Source: Flavobacteriia bacterium (lineage in GTDB: Bacteria; Bacteroidota; Bacteroidia; Flavobacteriales_D; Crocinitomicaceae). From it: a stretch of DNA of 64,000 nt. Position 1 is the stretch's first letter, and each line of letters begins with the position of its first letter. Under the pieces are notes generated by a model, which saw only the letters and a list, made by a program, of their open reading frames with translations, was not told the origin of the DNA and ran no database searches. This document shows positions 17,485 to 26,605 of this stretch, one piece after another. The stretch covers positions 62,001 to 126,000 of the forward strand of contig CANFHU010000001.1 of assembly GCA_947446925.1 (NCBI GenBank). Reading direction: 5' to 3'. Both the position numbers and the translations under genes were made by a program.

Positions 17485-18360
17485 TCAATACCCGTACTTC
17501 TTCAACTTCACTTCCGATTCTCTCCAATCCTTATCCACTTTCACAAAGGTTTCTAGAAAAACTTGTTTCCCTACAAAACCTTCGATGTCTTTACGTGCTT
17601 CACGACCGATGCGTTTTAGCATCATTCCACCTTTTCCGATGATGATTCCTTTTTGAGAATCTCGTTCAACCACAATTACCGCACGAATACGAATGATATT
17701 TTCTTCCACTTCGTAGGTATCGACTTCTACTTGGCACGAATAAGGAACTTCTTTCTCGCAATGTAAGAAGATTTTCTCGCGTATCATCTCCGAAACGAAG
17801 AAACGTACTGGTCGATCGGATAAATCATCTTTATCGAAATAGGGTGGAGAAACCGGTAATAACTCCAAAATACGTTGCCATACCCAGTCTTTACCAAAAC
17901 CATGTAATGCAGAAACAGCGATTACTTCCGCATTCGGAACTTTTTCTTTCCAATAGGCCAAACGCGTTTCTACTTGTTCTTGTTTTCCAAGATCCACTTT
18001 ATTGACAATACAAAGTACTGGAATTTTTAATTTTTTAACACGCTCTAAAGTTGCAGCGTGATTCATTTCACTTTCGTAAATATCGGTGATAAAAAGTAAA
18101 ATATCTGCGTCTTTGAACGAAGATTCTACGTAACTCATCATCTGTTCATGCAATTTATACGATGCATTTACCACTCCAGGAGTGTCAGAAAAGACGATTT
18201 GGTAGTCTTCTTCGTTCACAATGCCGTGAATTCTGTGTCTTGTTGTCTGTGCTTTGGAAGTAACGATAGAAAGTTTTTCACCCACTAACTGGTTCATTAA
18301 CGTAGACTTACCTACGTTTGGACTTCCTACTATGTTTACAAATCCTGCTTTATGTGACAT
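17485..18360 (-). CDS. era: GTPase Era
   Basis: A 291-residue protein of normal length. The G domain has the P-loop VGSPNVGKSTLMN, the switch sequence TTRHRIHG, DTPG and NKVD. The C-terminal KH domain has GIIIGKGGMMLKRIG near residue 240 and ends LKKYGY. Era binds the 3' end of 16S rRNA during 30S assembly. It is transcribed away from the initiator tRNA gene. Confidence 0.97.
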   Translation of the reverse strand: MSHKAGFVNIVGSPNVGKSTLMNQLVGEKLSIVTSKAQTTRHRIHGIVNEEDYQIVFSDTPGVVNASYKLHEQMMSYVESSFKDADILLFITDIYESEMNHAATLERVKKLKIPVLCIVNKVDLGKQEQVETRLAYWKEKVPNAEVIAVSALHGFGKDWVWQRILELLPVSPPYFDKDDLSDRPVRFFVSEMIREKIFLHCEKEVPYSCQVEVDTYEVEENIIRIRAVIVVERDSQKGIIIGKGGMMLKRIGREARKDIEGFVGKQVFLETFVKVDKDWRESEVKLKKYGY

Positions 18361-18387
18361 TATTATGAATTATTTATTAAATAAAGT

Positions 18388-18418
18388 TTGGAGTACAAAG
18401 AAACAAATTATATCTTTG
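18388..18418 (+). promoter_or_regulatory. Promoter of the initiator tRNA gene
   Basis: TTG at 18388-18390, a 20-base spacer and TATCTTTG at 18411-18418 match the Bacteroidota housekeeping promoter. The predicted start is about 30 bases before the tRNA. Confidence 0.65.
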
Positions 18419-18455
18419 TACCGCAATTAAAGTTTACTACTTTATTTGAATATAG

Positions 18456-18531
<76 letters not shown>

Positions 18532-18538
18532 AAACAAA

Positions 18539-18567
18539 AGCAATCTAGAAATAGGTTGCTTTTTTTG
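18539..18567 (+). terminator. Intrinsic terminator of the tRNA transcript
   Basis: Stem AGCAATCTA / TAGGTTGCT with a GAAA tetraloop followed by seven T, starting eight bases after the tRNA 3' end. Confidence 0.85.
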
Positions 18568-18586
18568 TTTTTATTAATTTTTATCA

Positions 18587-19105
18587 ATGAAAAATAAACT
18601 ACAAAAATTTATATTTGAATTCGCTACATATACTTTGTTATTTTGCGTCTCATTAATCATTTTTCCAATTTGTAACGAATACTACTTAGGGGAAAATGAA
18701 TCTGTAATAACAAAGCCTCAATATATAAATCATTTCTACTTAGCTTTTTTATATCCAGTATTATTTACACTTGTAATTACAGGATTCTTAACACTAAAAA
18801 AAAGTGTGATTAAAATAACTAACATTACTATAGTAGTTTTACTAGTACTCTATTTTTTTTATGTTTTGCTCCTATTTGGAATTGGATGGGGCGCAAGTCC
18901 TATTCATCCGGATTTTCAACTCGGTTATTGGCTTTGCAACATCTTTGTTATTCTTGCTGTTGTTAGAACTTTTAAATTATCTAGTTATTTAGATGAATAT
19001 CCCCTTTCAGTAAAAACACGACGTATATTTTTTATTATTACCATTGGAATTCCAATGATAATACTATCATTTATCATTATTCAAATCAATAATTCAAATA
19101 ATTAA
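18587..19105 (+). CDS. Hypothetical four-helix membrane protein
   Basis: A 172-residue protein that I do not recognise. Four hydrophobic segments are visible: about residues 12-28, 50-67, 77-101 and 148-166, with a short extracytoplasmic or loop region in between. It follows the tRNA terminator by 20 bases. The frame stays open for another 83 codons after its TAA, with protein-like composition, so it may once have been followed by or fused to a second gene (next entry). Confidence 0.6.
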   Translation: MKNKLQKFIFEFATYTLLFCVSLIIFPICNEYYLGENESVITKPQYINHFYLAFLYPVLFTLVITGFLTLKKSVIKITNITIVVLLVLYFFYVLLLFGIGWGASPIHPDFQLGYWLCNIFVILAVVRTFKLSSYLDEYPLSVKTRRIFFIITIGIPMIILSFIIIQINNSNN

Positions 19106-19455
19106 CCTAGATCTACTGATTCATCAAGTTTTAATACGTCATTAAAAATTATTTATCAAGAAGGTTGGGAATATCCTGCTTACAATAATGCATATATTTC
19201 AAAATATTATAGTAAAGATTTACACTCAACTAAAAAGTTAAAGTTAGATAGTGTAATCTTTACTTTTATGAAGAATAATGAGATAGAAAAAAGTTTCACC
19301 AAAAGTAATAAAAATGGAAAATTAGATATCGAAGCAATTTTAGAGGAAAACGATTGACCAAAGTAATACTAGAAATTGAACTCATATTATATGCATCTAA
19401 ACCTCTTGAATCTGTATGGGTATCAATTTCCACAAATGAATTTCTCTGCTACTAA
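19106..19455 (+). pseudogene. Decayed gene remnant with frameshift
   Basis: After the preceding stop, the same frame encodes 83 protein-like codons (including IIYQEGWEYPAYNNAYIS and KNGKLDIEAILEEND) without a start codon, ending at 19357. In another frame the sequence continues as KRLTKVILEIELILYASKP and stops at 19455. Five instead of four A at about 19347-19350 would join the two pieces into ILEEKRLTKVILEIEL. It is therefore the 3' part of a broken gene of unknown function. The remaining gap 19456-19720 holds nothing I can recognise. Confidence 0.55.
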
Positions 19456-19720
19456 TCCAACATTTTGAATTTTCTTTCTACGAAATATCTGCTAACCTGC
19501 GATGTCTTGCGCATGAAAAGTTAGTGAAACTTACATTAATAAAAATTTACCTTTCAATATAATGATAAACCATATACTATAAATGTCAATCTTAAAACTA
19601 ATTAGAAAATCAAGTGATAAATTAGCGTCAAATCAACTGAAATTGAAAAAGTTATTTAATTTTATTAACAAAAAGTAAATACGTAAAAAGACGTATTATT
19701 AAACAGTTGAAAATATAGAC

Positions 19721-19751
19721 AAAAAAAGGGCCGACGTACAATCGGCCCTTT
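19721..19751 (-). terminator. Intrinsic terminator of the Lys/Glu-rich gene
   Basis: Perfect 10-bp stem AAAGGGCCGA / TCGGCCCTTT with a 7-base loop; on the minus strand it is followed by a run of T. It lies six bases after the stop of the gene at 19758-20156. Confidence 0.85.
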
Positions 19752-19757
19752 ACAATT

Positions 19758-20156
19758 TTATTTTTTTTCTTCTGGTTTTTCTTCTTTTTTAACCTCTTCC
19801 TCTTTCTTCACCTCCTCTTTTTTCTCTTTCTCTTCTTTTTTAGCTTTTTCGACTTTCATCGCTTTATCTTTTTCAAGTTTCGCTTCGTCTTCCTTCAGTT
19901 TTTTCTGATCTTCTTTCAGTTTTTTCTGATCCGCTTTTTTCTTTTCTGCCAATGCTTTTTTAGCAGCCTTATCTTTTTCAGCTTTCAATGCTTCGTCATC
20001 GGAAACTAACGCTTTCTCATCTTCTTTAAGTGCTTCTTTATCGGATGCGATTGCCGCTTTGTCTTCTTTAATTATTGCCTTTTTAGTCTCTTTATCTTGG
20101 GAAAAAGTGAAACCTGAAATAATTAGTATTGCTAGGGTAAGTATTAAATTTTTCAT
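19758..20156 (-). CDS. Secreted Lys/Glu/Ala-rich low-complexity protein
   Basis: A 132-residue protein with a clear signal peptide (MKNLILTLAILIISGFTFSQ). The mature part consists almost wholly of charged repeats such as KEALKEDEKAL, KKLKEDQKKLKEDE and EEVKKEEE. This predicts a long charged helix or coiled coil in the periplasm or at the cell surface. No enzymatic domain is present and the function is unknown. It is monocistronic with its own terminator. Confidence 0.75.
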   Translation of the reverse strand: MKNLILTLAILIISGFTFSQDKETKKAIIKEDKAAIASDKEALKEDEKALVSDDEALKAEKDKAAKKALAEKKKADQKKLKEDQKKLKEDEAKLEKDKAMKVEKAKKEEKEKKEEVKKEEEVKKEEKPEEKK

Positions 20157-20295
20157 AACGATTTATTTTAAGTTTTTCTTGAATATATACAATTACAAGT
20201 ACAAAAACAAACTTTAAGGATAAAAATTAATTGTAGGAAAGATAAAAATACTAACTACAAACAAATATTAAAATACTGAAATACAGTTTTTTAAA

Positions 20296-21405
20296 CTACA
20301 ATTTAGAATGAAGAATCACCTCCCATATTTTTTCTGCACTCGCGTCCCAACTAAACTGATTACTTCTTTCCAAGGATTTTTTTGCTAATTCCTGACGTAA
20401 TACCTCATCTTCCGCAACGTTCACCAATCCAATTGAAATTTCTTCGATAGAAAATGGATTTACTAACAAACCTGCATCACCAACTACCTCTGGAAGAGAG
20501 GTTCTATTTCCAGCAATTATCGGAACACCACAGCGCATTGCTTCTACCAAGGGAATTCCAAAGCCTTCAAAGTAAGGAATATATACAAAACAAGCAGCAG
20601 CACCCATGACTCGGACTAATTTCTGAATGGTTAAATGTCCCGTATAATGTATGCTTTCATGTTTTAATGCTAACAATTCTTGGTTATGTTTCCACATCGG
20701 TTCTCCTACAACAACTAAATCAAAAGAAGTATTTTTCTCCCGGTATTTTAGATAGGATTCTATTAAACGCTTGACATTTTTTCGTGGATGAATCGAACCA
20801 ACAAATAAAAAATAGGGTTTACCTTGGGTTAAATTACCGCGCACATGTTCTATGTCGTGTTGTGAAAGCGGTATAAAAACATCGTTTGCTCCATTCCAAG
20901 CAACGGTTATTTTACTTTCTAGAACTTGATAGGTATCCATTAAATCCTGTTTGGTATAATTAGAAACCGTCACAATATGTTTGGCTTTCTTCGCAAACTT
21001 CGGAAAGAAATAATTGTAATACACCCGCGAACTCAAAGGTAAATCTTTCGGGTAATGTGCAAAATTTAAATCGTGTATGACATTCACTTGTGGAACCTTA
21101 CTACGCAAACTTAAATACCCATCCGGAGAGAAAAACACATCCGCTTTGTATTTTTTTAAAGCACGTTTGACTGCAAATTCAAACCAAAGAATAAATAAAA
21201 TTGGATGACGTGCAGGTGGACGCAAAACTACCGGAATAACATTGGGAGCAAATAAATAACGACTATCGTAGGCACGATCAAAGAAAAACACAAAGATATG
21301 TTCTGGGTGATTTTCTACCATACGTTTCACCACTTCGTAGGTAAACCAACCGAAGCCTTCCATTTTTGCAGGAAGTAAGAAACGTGTATTAATGGCGATA
21401 ATCAT
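20296..21405 (-). CDS. Glycosyltransferase family 4 (GT-B fold)
   Basis: A 369-residue protein. The N-terminal part contains NVIHDLNFAHYP and a YNYFFPKFAKKAKHIVTVS segment. The C-terminal Glyco_transf_1 domain has GSIHPRKNVKRLIESY near residue 200 and the nucleotide-sugar binding EGFGIPLVEAMRCGVPII near 280. It probably transfers a sugar in envelope polysaccharide or glycolipid assembly; donor and acceptor are unknown. It is last in an operon with higBA and an acyltransferase gene. Confidence 0.9.
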   Translation of the reverse strand: MIIAINTRFLLPAKMEGFGWFTYEVVKRMVENHPEHIFVFFFDRAYDSRYLFAPNVIPVVLRPPARHPILFILWFEFAVKRALKKYKADVFFSPDGYLSLRSKVPQVNVIHDLNFAHYPKDLPLSSRVYYNYFFPKFAKKAKHIVTVSNYTKQDLMDTYQVLESKITVAWNGANDVFIPLSQHDIEHVRGNLTQGKPYFLFVGSIHPRKNVKRLIESYLKYREKNTSFDLVVVGEPMWKHNQELLALKHESIHYTGHLTIQKLVRVMGAAACFVYIPYFEGFGIPLVEAMRCGVPIIAGNRTSLPEVVGDAGLLVNPFSIEEISIGLVNVAEDEVLRQELAKKSLERSNQFSWDASAEKIWEVILHSKL

Positions 21406-21408
21406 TCC

Positions 21409-21711
21409 TTATGCTGCATTACCTTTTGTAGAAGGAATGATGTTGTTCAATTCACTTGATTTTTGAGAAGATTCCACTTCTAAATCAAAATCATCTTGTA
21501 AACCCAACCAAAATCTAGGTGAAGTCCCAAAATATTTCGCAAAACGAAGGGCCGTATCCGCAGTAATTCTTCTTTTACCTTTGATTATTTCACTAATTCT
21601 AGTTTGAGGAATAAACGTATCCTTTGCTAAACGGTATGCTGTAATTTCTAAAGGAATTAAAAACTCTTCTAGCAATATCTCTCCTGGATGTATGTTGTTT
21701 AATTTTTCCAT
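21409..21711 (-). CDS. higA: HigA-family antitoxin
   Basis: A 100-residue XRE-type protein of the VapI/HigA addiction-module group: IHPGEILLEEFLIPL at the N-terminus, then ITAYRLAKDTFIPQTRISEI and ITADTALRFAKYFGTSPRFW. It follows the higB toxin gene by 11 bases, the order typical for higBA. It should neutralise the toxin and bind the operon promoter. Confidence 0.92.
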   Translation of the reverse strand: MEKLNNIHPGEILLEEFLIPLEITAYRLAKDTFIPQTRISEIIKGKRRITADTALRFAKYFGTSPRFWLGLQDDFDLEVESSQKSSELNNIIPSTKGNAA

Positions 21712-21722
21712 TGCTTTTATAC

Positions 21723-22004
21723 TTAATGATAATCGACAATTGTTACTTCATATGCATCGTCATTTTTCCATTCAAAAATAATACGCCATTGATTACTTAT
21801 TCGAATGCTATGAAAGGAGCTTAAATTTCCTTTCAATTTTTCTAATCTGTATGCCGGTGGAATTCGCAAATCGTTAATATCTTGCGAGCTATTAATCATT
21901 CTTAATTTTCTACGTGCAACATTTTGAATATCAAAAGGTAATTTTCTAGAAACAATACCATCCCAAATTTTTTCCGTCTCTTTGTCCCCAAAACTCCTAA
22001 TCAT
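21723..22004 (-). CDS. higB: HigB/RelE-type mRNA interferase toxin
   Basis: A 93-residue RelE/ParE-superfamily toxin. The family pattern is clear: the N-terminal IRSFGDKETEKIWDG, then RRKLRMINSSQDINDLRIPP, RLEKLKG, and a C-terminal WRIIFEWKNDDAYEVTIVDY. HigB toxins cut mRNA on the ribosome. Its ATG overlaps the stop of the upstream acyltransferase gene by one base (TAATG), so toxin translation is tied to that gene. Confidence 0.92.
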   Translation of the reverse strand: MIRSFGDKETEKIWDGIVSRKLPFDIQNVARRKLRMINSSQDINDLRIPPAYRLEKLKGNLSSFHSIRISNQWRIIFEWKNDDAYEVTIVDYH

Positions 22005-23341
22005 TACTTATGACTTGCGTTACTAACGTCAAAGATAAGTAATTTTATCTTTTCTTCCAATTCTTTTCTTTTCTGGATAAAATCCTTCAAGTCCATCTTG
22101 TTCAGTTTTCGTTTTGTTTGAAAATCAACAAAAGCACGTTTCCAGTTGTATGCGATTAAACCAAACAAGGGAATCGTGAAAAAATAGGCCAACGATAACC
22201 AACCATTATGAATAAGATATGCATTTAGTAATGAAACTATCGGCCACGTGAATAAAGCCATAACCAGCATTCCGACCATCATTTTTACAGACGACCAAAA
22301 CACACGACGTTTAAATGTTTTTTCGGTAAATTTCTTCACCAACAAATAGGGTGCTATTAAATGTGCCGAACCTAATAAGGCAATTGGTAAAGCACTTATT
22401 AAATAAAAGAGTTCTTTGCCTACCGATAATTTCCCGGTACTTGCTTTTTCGGAGACGTATTTTTCGGAGAGACCGAGGCGTTTTTGTAAACGGAAATAGG
22501 TATCTGCTTGCTTCTTTAAAGCGATTAATTCTTCGTTTTCAAGGTTTTGTTGATTGATCCATGCTGCTAACTTTTTTGAATTTTCATACCGTTGTTGGAG
22601 TGGAATAGAAAAATCCGTATTTTCTGGATGTAGTCCATCGCGACGAATTTGCATCACTTGTTCGTGGAATTCAGCCCAATCTTTATGCTCCACATGGGTA
22701 ATCAGGGGTTTCAACATCGCTTCAATGCGCCGTGTTACTTCCGTAATCGCCTTGTTTGGATTTTCTTTATATACCGTTTGGTAATCATTCAAACAGAAGC
22801 GATCTGAATTTGCAATTACGACATCACTGCGCAAATAATTCGGTTGACCGTAATTGATTCCGATCATTGAAACATAGACTTTTTTCTTCCAGTCCATCGC
22901 CTCTAAAGCAATGAAACCAATACGTGCCGGTCCCTTTTTGATTGGTTTCAAGCGACGAATAAATACATCATCCGTAAATCCTTCTCCGAAAATCAATAAG
23001 TTACGACCACCTTTTAATACGTTAGAAGTTGCTTTAAATACCTCCGCGTTTTTTCCAACAGCACCATCTCCATCTAATTGTCGGTAGATAGGTAACATCT
23101 GCGCCAACCACAAAATTGGTTTCATCATCGGGGTAAAAATATCTGAACGAGTCATGAAGAAAACTATCGGTCGTTGAAGCACTCCCAATAATACGGGATC
23201 CATAAAAGATGCTGGATGATTGCTCACATAAATCGTTCTTCCGTAATTTTTTTTGGGTGCATTGATTTTTAAAATTCTCGGGAAATAAATTCGTAACGAA
23301 TATTGTGCGAAGATTTTAACTAGGAGGTATAGAAAACGCAT
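22004..23341 (-). CDS. PlsC-like 1-acyl-glycerol-3-phosphate acyltransferase family protein
   Basis: A 445-residue membrane protein. The acyltransferase motif is VSNHPASFMDPVLLG near residue 39 (HX5D spacing, as in some members). A second motif is LLIFGEGFTDDVF near 137, in place of the usual FPEGTR. The C-terminal third has several hydrophobic segments (for example ALPIALLGSAHLIAPYLL and MMVGMLVMALFTWPIVSLL). Likely role: acyl transfer in phospholipid or ornithine-lipid synthesis. Its stop overlaps the start of higB. Confidence 0.85.
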   Translation of the reverse strand: MRFLYLLVKIFAQYSLRIYFPRILKINAPKKNYGRTIYVSNHPASFMDPVLLGVLQRPIVFFMTRSDIFTPMMKPILWLAQMLPIYRQLDGDGAVGKNAEVFKATSNVLKGGRNLLIFGEGFTDDVFIRRLKPIKKGPARIGFIALEAMDWKKKVYVSMIGINYGQPNYLRSDVVIANSDRFCLNDYQTVYKENPNKAITEVTRRIEAMLKPLITHVEHKDWAEFHEQVMQIRRDGLHPENTDFSIPLQQRYENSKKLAAWINQQNLENEELIALKKQADTYFRLQKRLGLSEKYVSEKASTGKLSVGKELFYLISALPIALLGSAHLIAPYLLVKKFTEKTFKRRVFWSSVKMMVGMLVMALFTWPIVSLLNAYLIHNGWLSLAYFFTIPLFGLIAYNWKRAFVDFQTKRKLNKMDLKDFIQKRKELEEKIKLLIFDVSNASHK

Positions 23342-23345
23342 ATTT

Positions 23346-23389
23346 TAGACAAAAGACTGTTAGACAAAAGACTGTTAGACAAAAGACTT
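23346..23389. repeat. 15-bp tandem repeat, three copies
   Basis: Three consecutive copies of TAGACAAAAGACTGT, the last slightly degraded, directly upstream of the acyltransferase gene start. Position suggests a promoter or leader region. Confidence 0.85.
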
Positions 23390-23560
23390 TGTGCTTTCAA
23401 CTATAGACTTACTTACGACTTCAAATATACGAAGTAGAATACGAATGAAGGAAAAGTTAAGAATGAAATATTAAACATAAATATTTCTTATAATTAACAT
23501 TTAAAATATAAATAAAAACATCGAGCATTTAATTCTCAACTTTGAAGCAATCGATGCGAC

Positions 23561-24397
23561 ATGTTTGAAGGAAGAAAGTTGTTAATTGCAAGTAAACACA
23601 GGAAGGAGCAAGTAATTTCTCCTTTGGTAATTCAAGAATTAGGCATAAAAGAGGTATTAATTACCAATTTTGATACGGATACTTTTGGGACTTTTTCGGG
23701 TGAAATTGATCGTAAAGACGACCCAATTACAACCGTTCGCAACAAATGCTTAAAAGCCATGGAACTTGGAGATTATGATCTAGCGATTGCCAACGAAGGT
23801 TCCTTTGGACCTCATCCTACCTTGTTTTTTTGTGCTGCGAATGAAGAGTTGATGATTTTGATTGATAAAAAAAACACCTTAGAAATTACTGAAAGGGTAA
23901 TATCTACGGAAACAAATTTTGATGCAAAAGAAATCGCTTCCGAGGATGGACTTTTCGAATTTTGTAAAAGAGTACAATTTCCTTCCCATGCGGTTATTCT
24001 TCGTCCTGCAGAAAATGATTATCGAAAAATTTTTAAAGGTATTCAAGAGGTTAATGAATTAAAGGAAGCCTATAAACATTTGCTTTCGACCTATTCCTCT
24101 GTGTATATCGAAACCGACATGCGTGCACACAAGAATCCAAGTCGGATGAAAGTGATTGAGGAAGTGACTAAAAAATTAATAGAAAAAATAAAATCCACTT
24201 GTCCCACTTGTAGTCATCCAGGTTACAGTATTACGAATGCACAACCAGGTCTTCCTTGCCAACAATGTCATTTACCCACAAAATCCACATTAAGTTACAT
24301 TTATTCTTGTGTTGGCTGTGGACACTACGAAGAAAAAAAACACCCTCGTGGAAAATCATGGGAAGATCCGATGTATTGTGATTTTTGCAACCCTTAA
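23561..24397 (+). CDS. DUF6671-like protein with zinc ribbons
   Basis: A 278-residue protein. The N-terminal 200 residues are conserved-looking (LLIASKHRKEQVISPLV, FGTFSGEIDRKDDP and ANEGSFGPHPTLFF). The C-terminal 60 residues carry four Cys pairs, CPTC, CQQC, CVGC and CDFC, that should bind zinc. Function is not established. It is 10 bp upstream of bioA on the same strand. Confidence 0.7.
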   Translation: MFEGRKLLIASKHRKEQVISPLVIQELGIKEVLITNFDTDTFGTFSGEIDRKDDPITTVRNKCLKAMELGDYDLAIANEGSFGPHPTLFFCAANEELMILIDKKNTLEITERVISTETNFDAKEIASEDGLFEFCKRVQFPSHAVILRPAENDYRKIFKGIQEVNELKEAYKHLLSTYSSVYIETDMRAHKNPSRMKVIEEVTKKLIEKIKSTCPTCSHPGYSITNAQPGLPCQQCHLPTKSTLSYIYSCVGCGHYEEKKHPRGKSWEDPMYCDFCNP

Positions 24398-24407
24398 CAA
24401 ATAAAGA

Positions 24408-25640
24408 ATGTCCATTTGGTATCCTTATAAACAAATGCAATCCCTAGGAAAAATTCCTACTGTAATAAAAGCAAAAGGTTCGATGCTATATTTTGAAGAT
24501 GGAACCCAGGCGATTGATGCTATAAGTTCCTGGTGGGCATGTATTCATGGATATGCCTATAGACCATTAAATCGCACGTTAAAAAAACAAGTGGATAGGT
24601 TTTCGCACGTTATGTTGGGTGGTTTAACACATACTCCTGCATTAAAACTAGCAGCGAAATTAGTAGAAATTACACCAAAAGGATTAAATCACGTTTTCTT
24701 TTCCGATAGTGGCTCAGTTGCAGTAGAAGTAGCGCTTAAAATGGCCATTCAGTTTTGGTCAAACCAAGGAAATAAAGAAAAAATAAAACTAATTTCTTGT
24801 AAAAATAGTTACCATGGGGATACCTTCAAAGCCATGCAGTTAAGCGATGACGGTGATTTTACAGCAGCATTTTCACATATATTAGAAAAAGATTTTGAAA
24901 TACAAATCCCAGAAAACACAAATGAATACACCCAAGAATTACAAAATTTTGAAGCACTACTCATCACTCATTCACACACCATAGCTGCTTTAGTCATAGA
25001 ACCTATAATTCAATGTGCAGGAGGATTTAATGTATATTCCTCCGATTACTTGGATGCATTAAATTGTTTGTGCGTGAAATACAATGTGCTCACCATTTAC
25101 GATGAAGTTGCTACTGGTTTTGGTCGAACGGGAAAATTATTTGCCACCAATCATGCTAAATGTGTTCCGGATATTATGGTGTTAGGAAAAGGATTAACAG
25201 CAGGATACATTGGTCATGCTGCAACGATTGCTTCGACGAAGGTGTATGAAGCATTTTTATCCGACGAACACAACAAAGCACTGATGCATGGACCAACATT
25301 TATGGGGAATCCTTTGGCGTGTGCTGTGGCTTTAAAAAGTATTGAAATTTTTCAGAAAAAAGAGTATGAAAAGAAAATTCTCAAAATAGAAAGTACGATT
25401 ACTCATTTTTTTGACACGATACAATCCGAAGACATTCAAGGAAAAAGAGTTCTAGGCGCTGTAGGAATCATCGAGGTAAAAAACGAAAAATCAATCGTTG
25501 GACTGAAAGAATTTGCCTTAGAAAATAAGGTATTTATTCGTCCCATAGGTAAAATGGTTTACCTCATGCCTTCTTATCGCATGAAAAAAAAAGAACTGCT
25601 TACCATTTTGAAAACAATGAAACGTTGGTTTGAAAAGTAA
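24408..25640 (+). CDS. bioA: Adenosylmethionine-8-amino-7-oxononanoate aminotransferase
   Basis: A 410-residue class III aminotransferase of the BioA type: WYPYKQM near the N-terminus, SSWWACIHGYAYRPLN near residue 42, FSDSGSVAVEVALKMA near 100, IYDEVATGFGRTGKLF near 230, and the PLP lysine in VLGKGLTAGYIG near 264. It makes 7,8-diaminopelargonate in biotin synthesis. No other biotin genes are in the window. A biotin-dependent carboxylase subunit (pccB) is encoded 5 kb away. Confidence 0.93.
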   Translation: MSIWYPYKQMQSLGKIPTVIKAKGSMLYFEDGTQAIDAISSWWACIHGYAYRPLNRTLKKQVDRFSHVMLGGLTHTPALKLAAKLVEITPKGLNHVFFSDSGSVAVEVALKMAIQFWSNQGNKEKIKLISCKNSYHGDTFKAMQLSDDGDFTAAFSHILEKDFEIQIPENTNEYTQELQNFEALLITHSHTIAALVIEPIIQCAGGFNVYSSDYLDALNCLCVKYNVLTIYDEVATGFGRTGKLFATNHAKCVPDIMVLGKGLTAGYIGHAATIASTKVYEAFLSDEHNKALMHGPTFMGNPLACAVALKSIEIFQKKEYEKKILKIESTITHFFDTIQSEDIQGKRVLGAVGIIEVKNEKSIVGLKEFALENKVFIRPIGKMVYLMPSYRMKKKELLTILKTMKRWFEK

Positions 25641-25645
25641 AACAT

Positions 25646-26605
25646 ATGATAACAAAAGACATAGAAAAAGCATTGGAGGTTTTAAAGCAAGGAAAATTGG
25701 TAGCAATCCCAACAGAAACGGTTTATGGCTTAGCAGGAAATGCATGCAATGAAACAGCAATTACATCCATTTTTGCATTGAAACAACGACCAACTACTAA
25801 CCCATTAATTGTTCATATTAAATCGATAAAAGATTTAGAAAAAGTATCGGAAAATATTCCGTACAAAGCGTATATATTAGCGGAACATTTTTGGCCAGGA
25901 CCATTGACATTAATTCTACCAAAAAAACCAGAAGTTTCCTCTTTAATCACTGCCGGAAATGATACTGTTGCAGTTCGTGTACCTGATCACCCAATGACCA
26001 TCGAATTATTAAACAAACTTGATTTTCCTTTAGTGGCTCCCAGTGCAAATCCATATGGTTCGATTAGCCCCACATCTCCTAAACATGTTGCAGGATATTT
26101 TGATTCTGAATTAGAAGTGATTTTGGATGGTGGAGCATGCAGAATAGGAATCGAATCGACTATTGTTGGATTTGAAAAAGAGGAAGTAATTGTGTATCGT
26201 TTAGGTAGTTTACTTCTAGACGAAATTGAAACGCTTGTTGGACCTGTAAAATTGAAAAATTCAACCAGTGCGAATCCTCAAGCACCAGGAATGCAGGAAA
26301 AACATTATGCGCCAAATAAGCAATCGTATCTGACTGAAAATGTAGACCAATTTTTAACGCTGAATTCCCTTAGTAATGCAGGAGTTATTAGTTTTCAATC
26401 CGAAATACTATCTCCTAGAATTTCTCAACAAATCGTTCTTTCTCCAAAAGGCGACCTGAAAGAAGCTTCTCGAAATTTATACAAAGCGATGCACCAACTC
26501 GATCTTTCATCGGTCGATTGCATCGTATTTGAATCGATGCCAAAAGTAGGTTTAGGACGCACAATCAACGATAAATTAAACAGAGCAACCACCAAAAAGC
26601 AATGA
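25646..26605 (+). CDS. tsaC: L-threonylcarbamoyladenylate synthase (TsaC/Sua5)
   Basis: A 319-residue Sua5-type protein: the catalytic YrdC domain (IPTETVYGLAGNA at about residue 20, LKQRPTTNPLIVH near 50, VAPSANPYGSISPT near 130) plus a C-terminal Sua5 domain (APGMQEKHYAPNK near 210). It makes threonylcarbamoyl-AMP for t6A37 modification of tRNAs. The stop overlaps the start of pyrC by four bases (ATGA). Confidence 0.95.
   Translation: MITKDIEKALEVLKQGKLVAIPTETVYGLAGNACNETAITSIFALKQRPTTNPLIVHIKSIKDLEKVSENIPYKAYILAEHFWPGPLTLILPKKPEVSSLITAGNDTVAVRVPDHPMTIELLNKLDFPLVAPSANPYGSISPTSPKHVAGYFDSELEVILDGGACRIGIESTIVGFEKEEVIVYRLGSLLLDEIETLVGPVKLKNSTSANPQAPGMQEKHYAPNKQSYLTENVDQFLTLNSLSNAGVISFQSEILSPRISQQIVLSPKGDLKEASRNLYKAMHQLDLSSVDCIVFESMPKVGLGRTINDKLNRATTKKQ

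Noticed and set aside
23346-23389. Tandem repeat as a CRISPR array
   Set aside because: Only 15-bp units directly abutting, no spacers and no cas genes.
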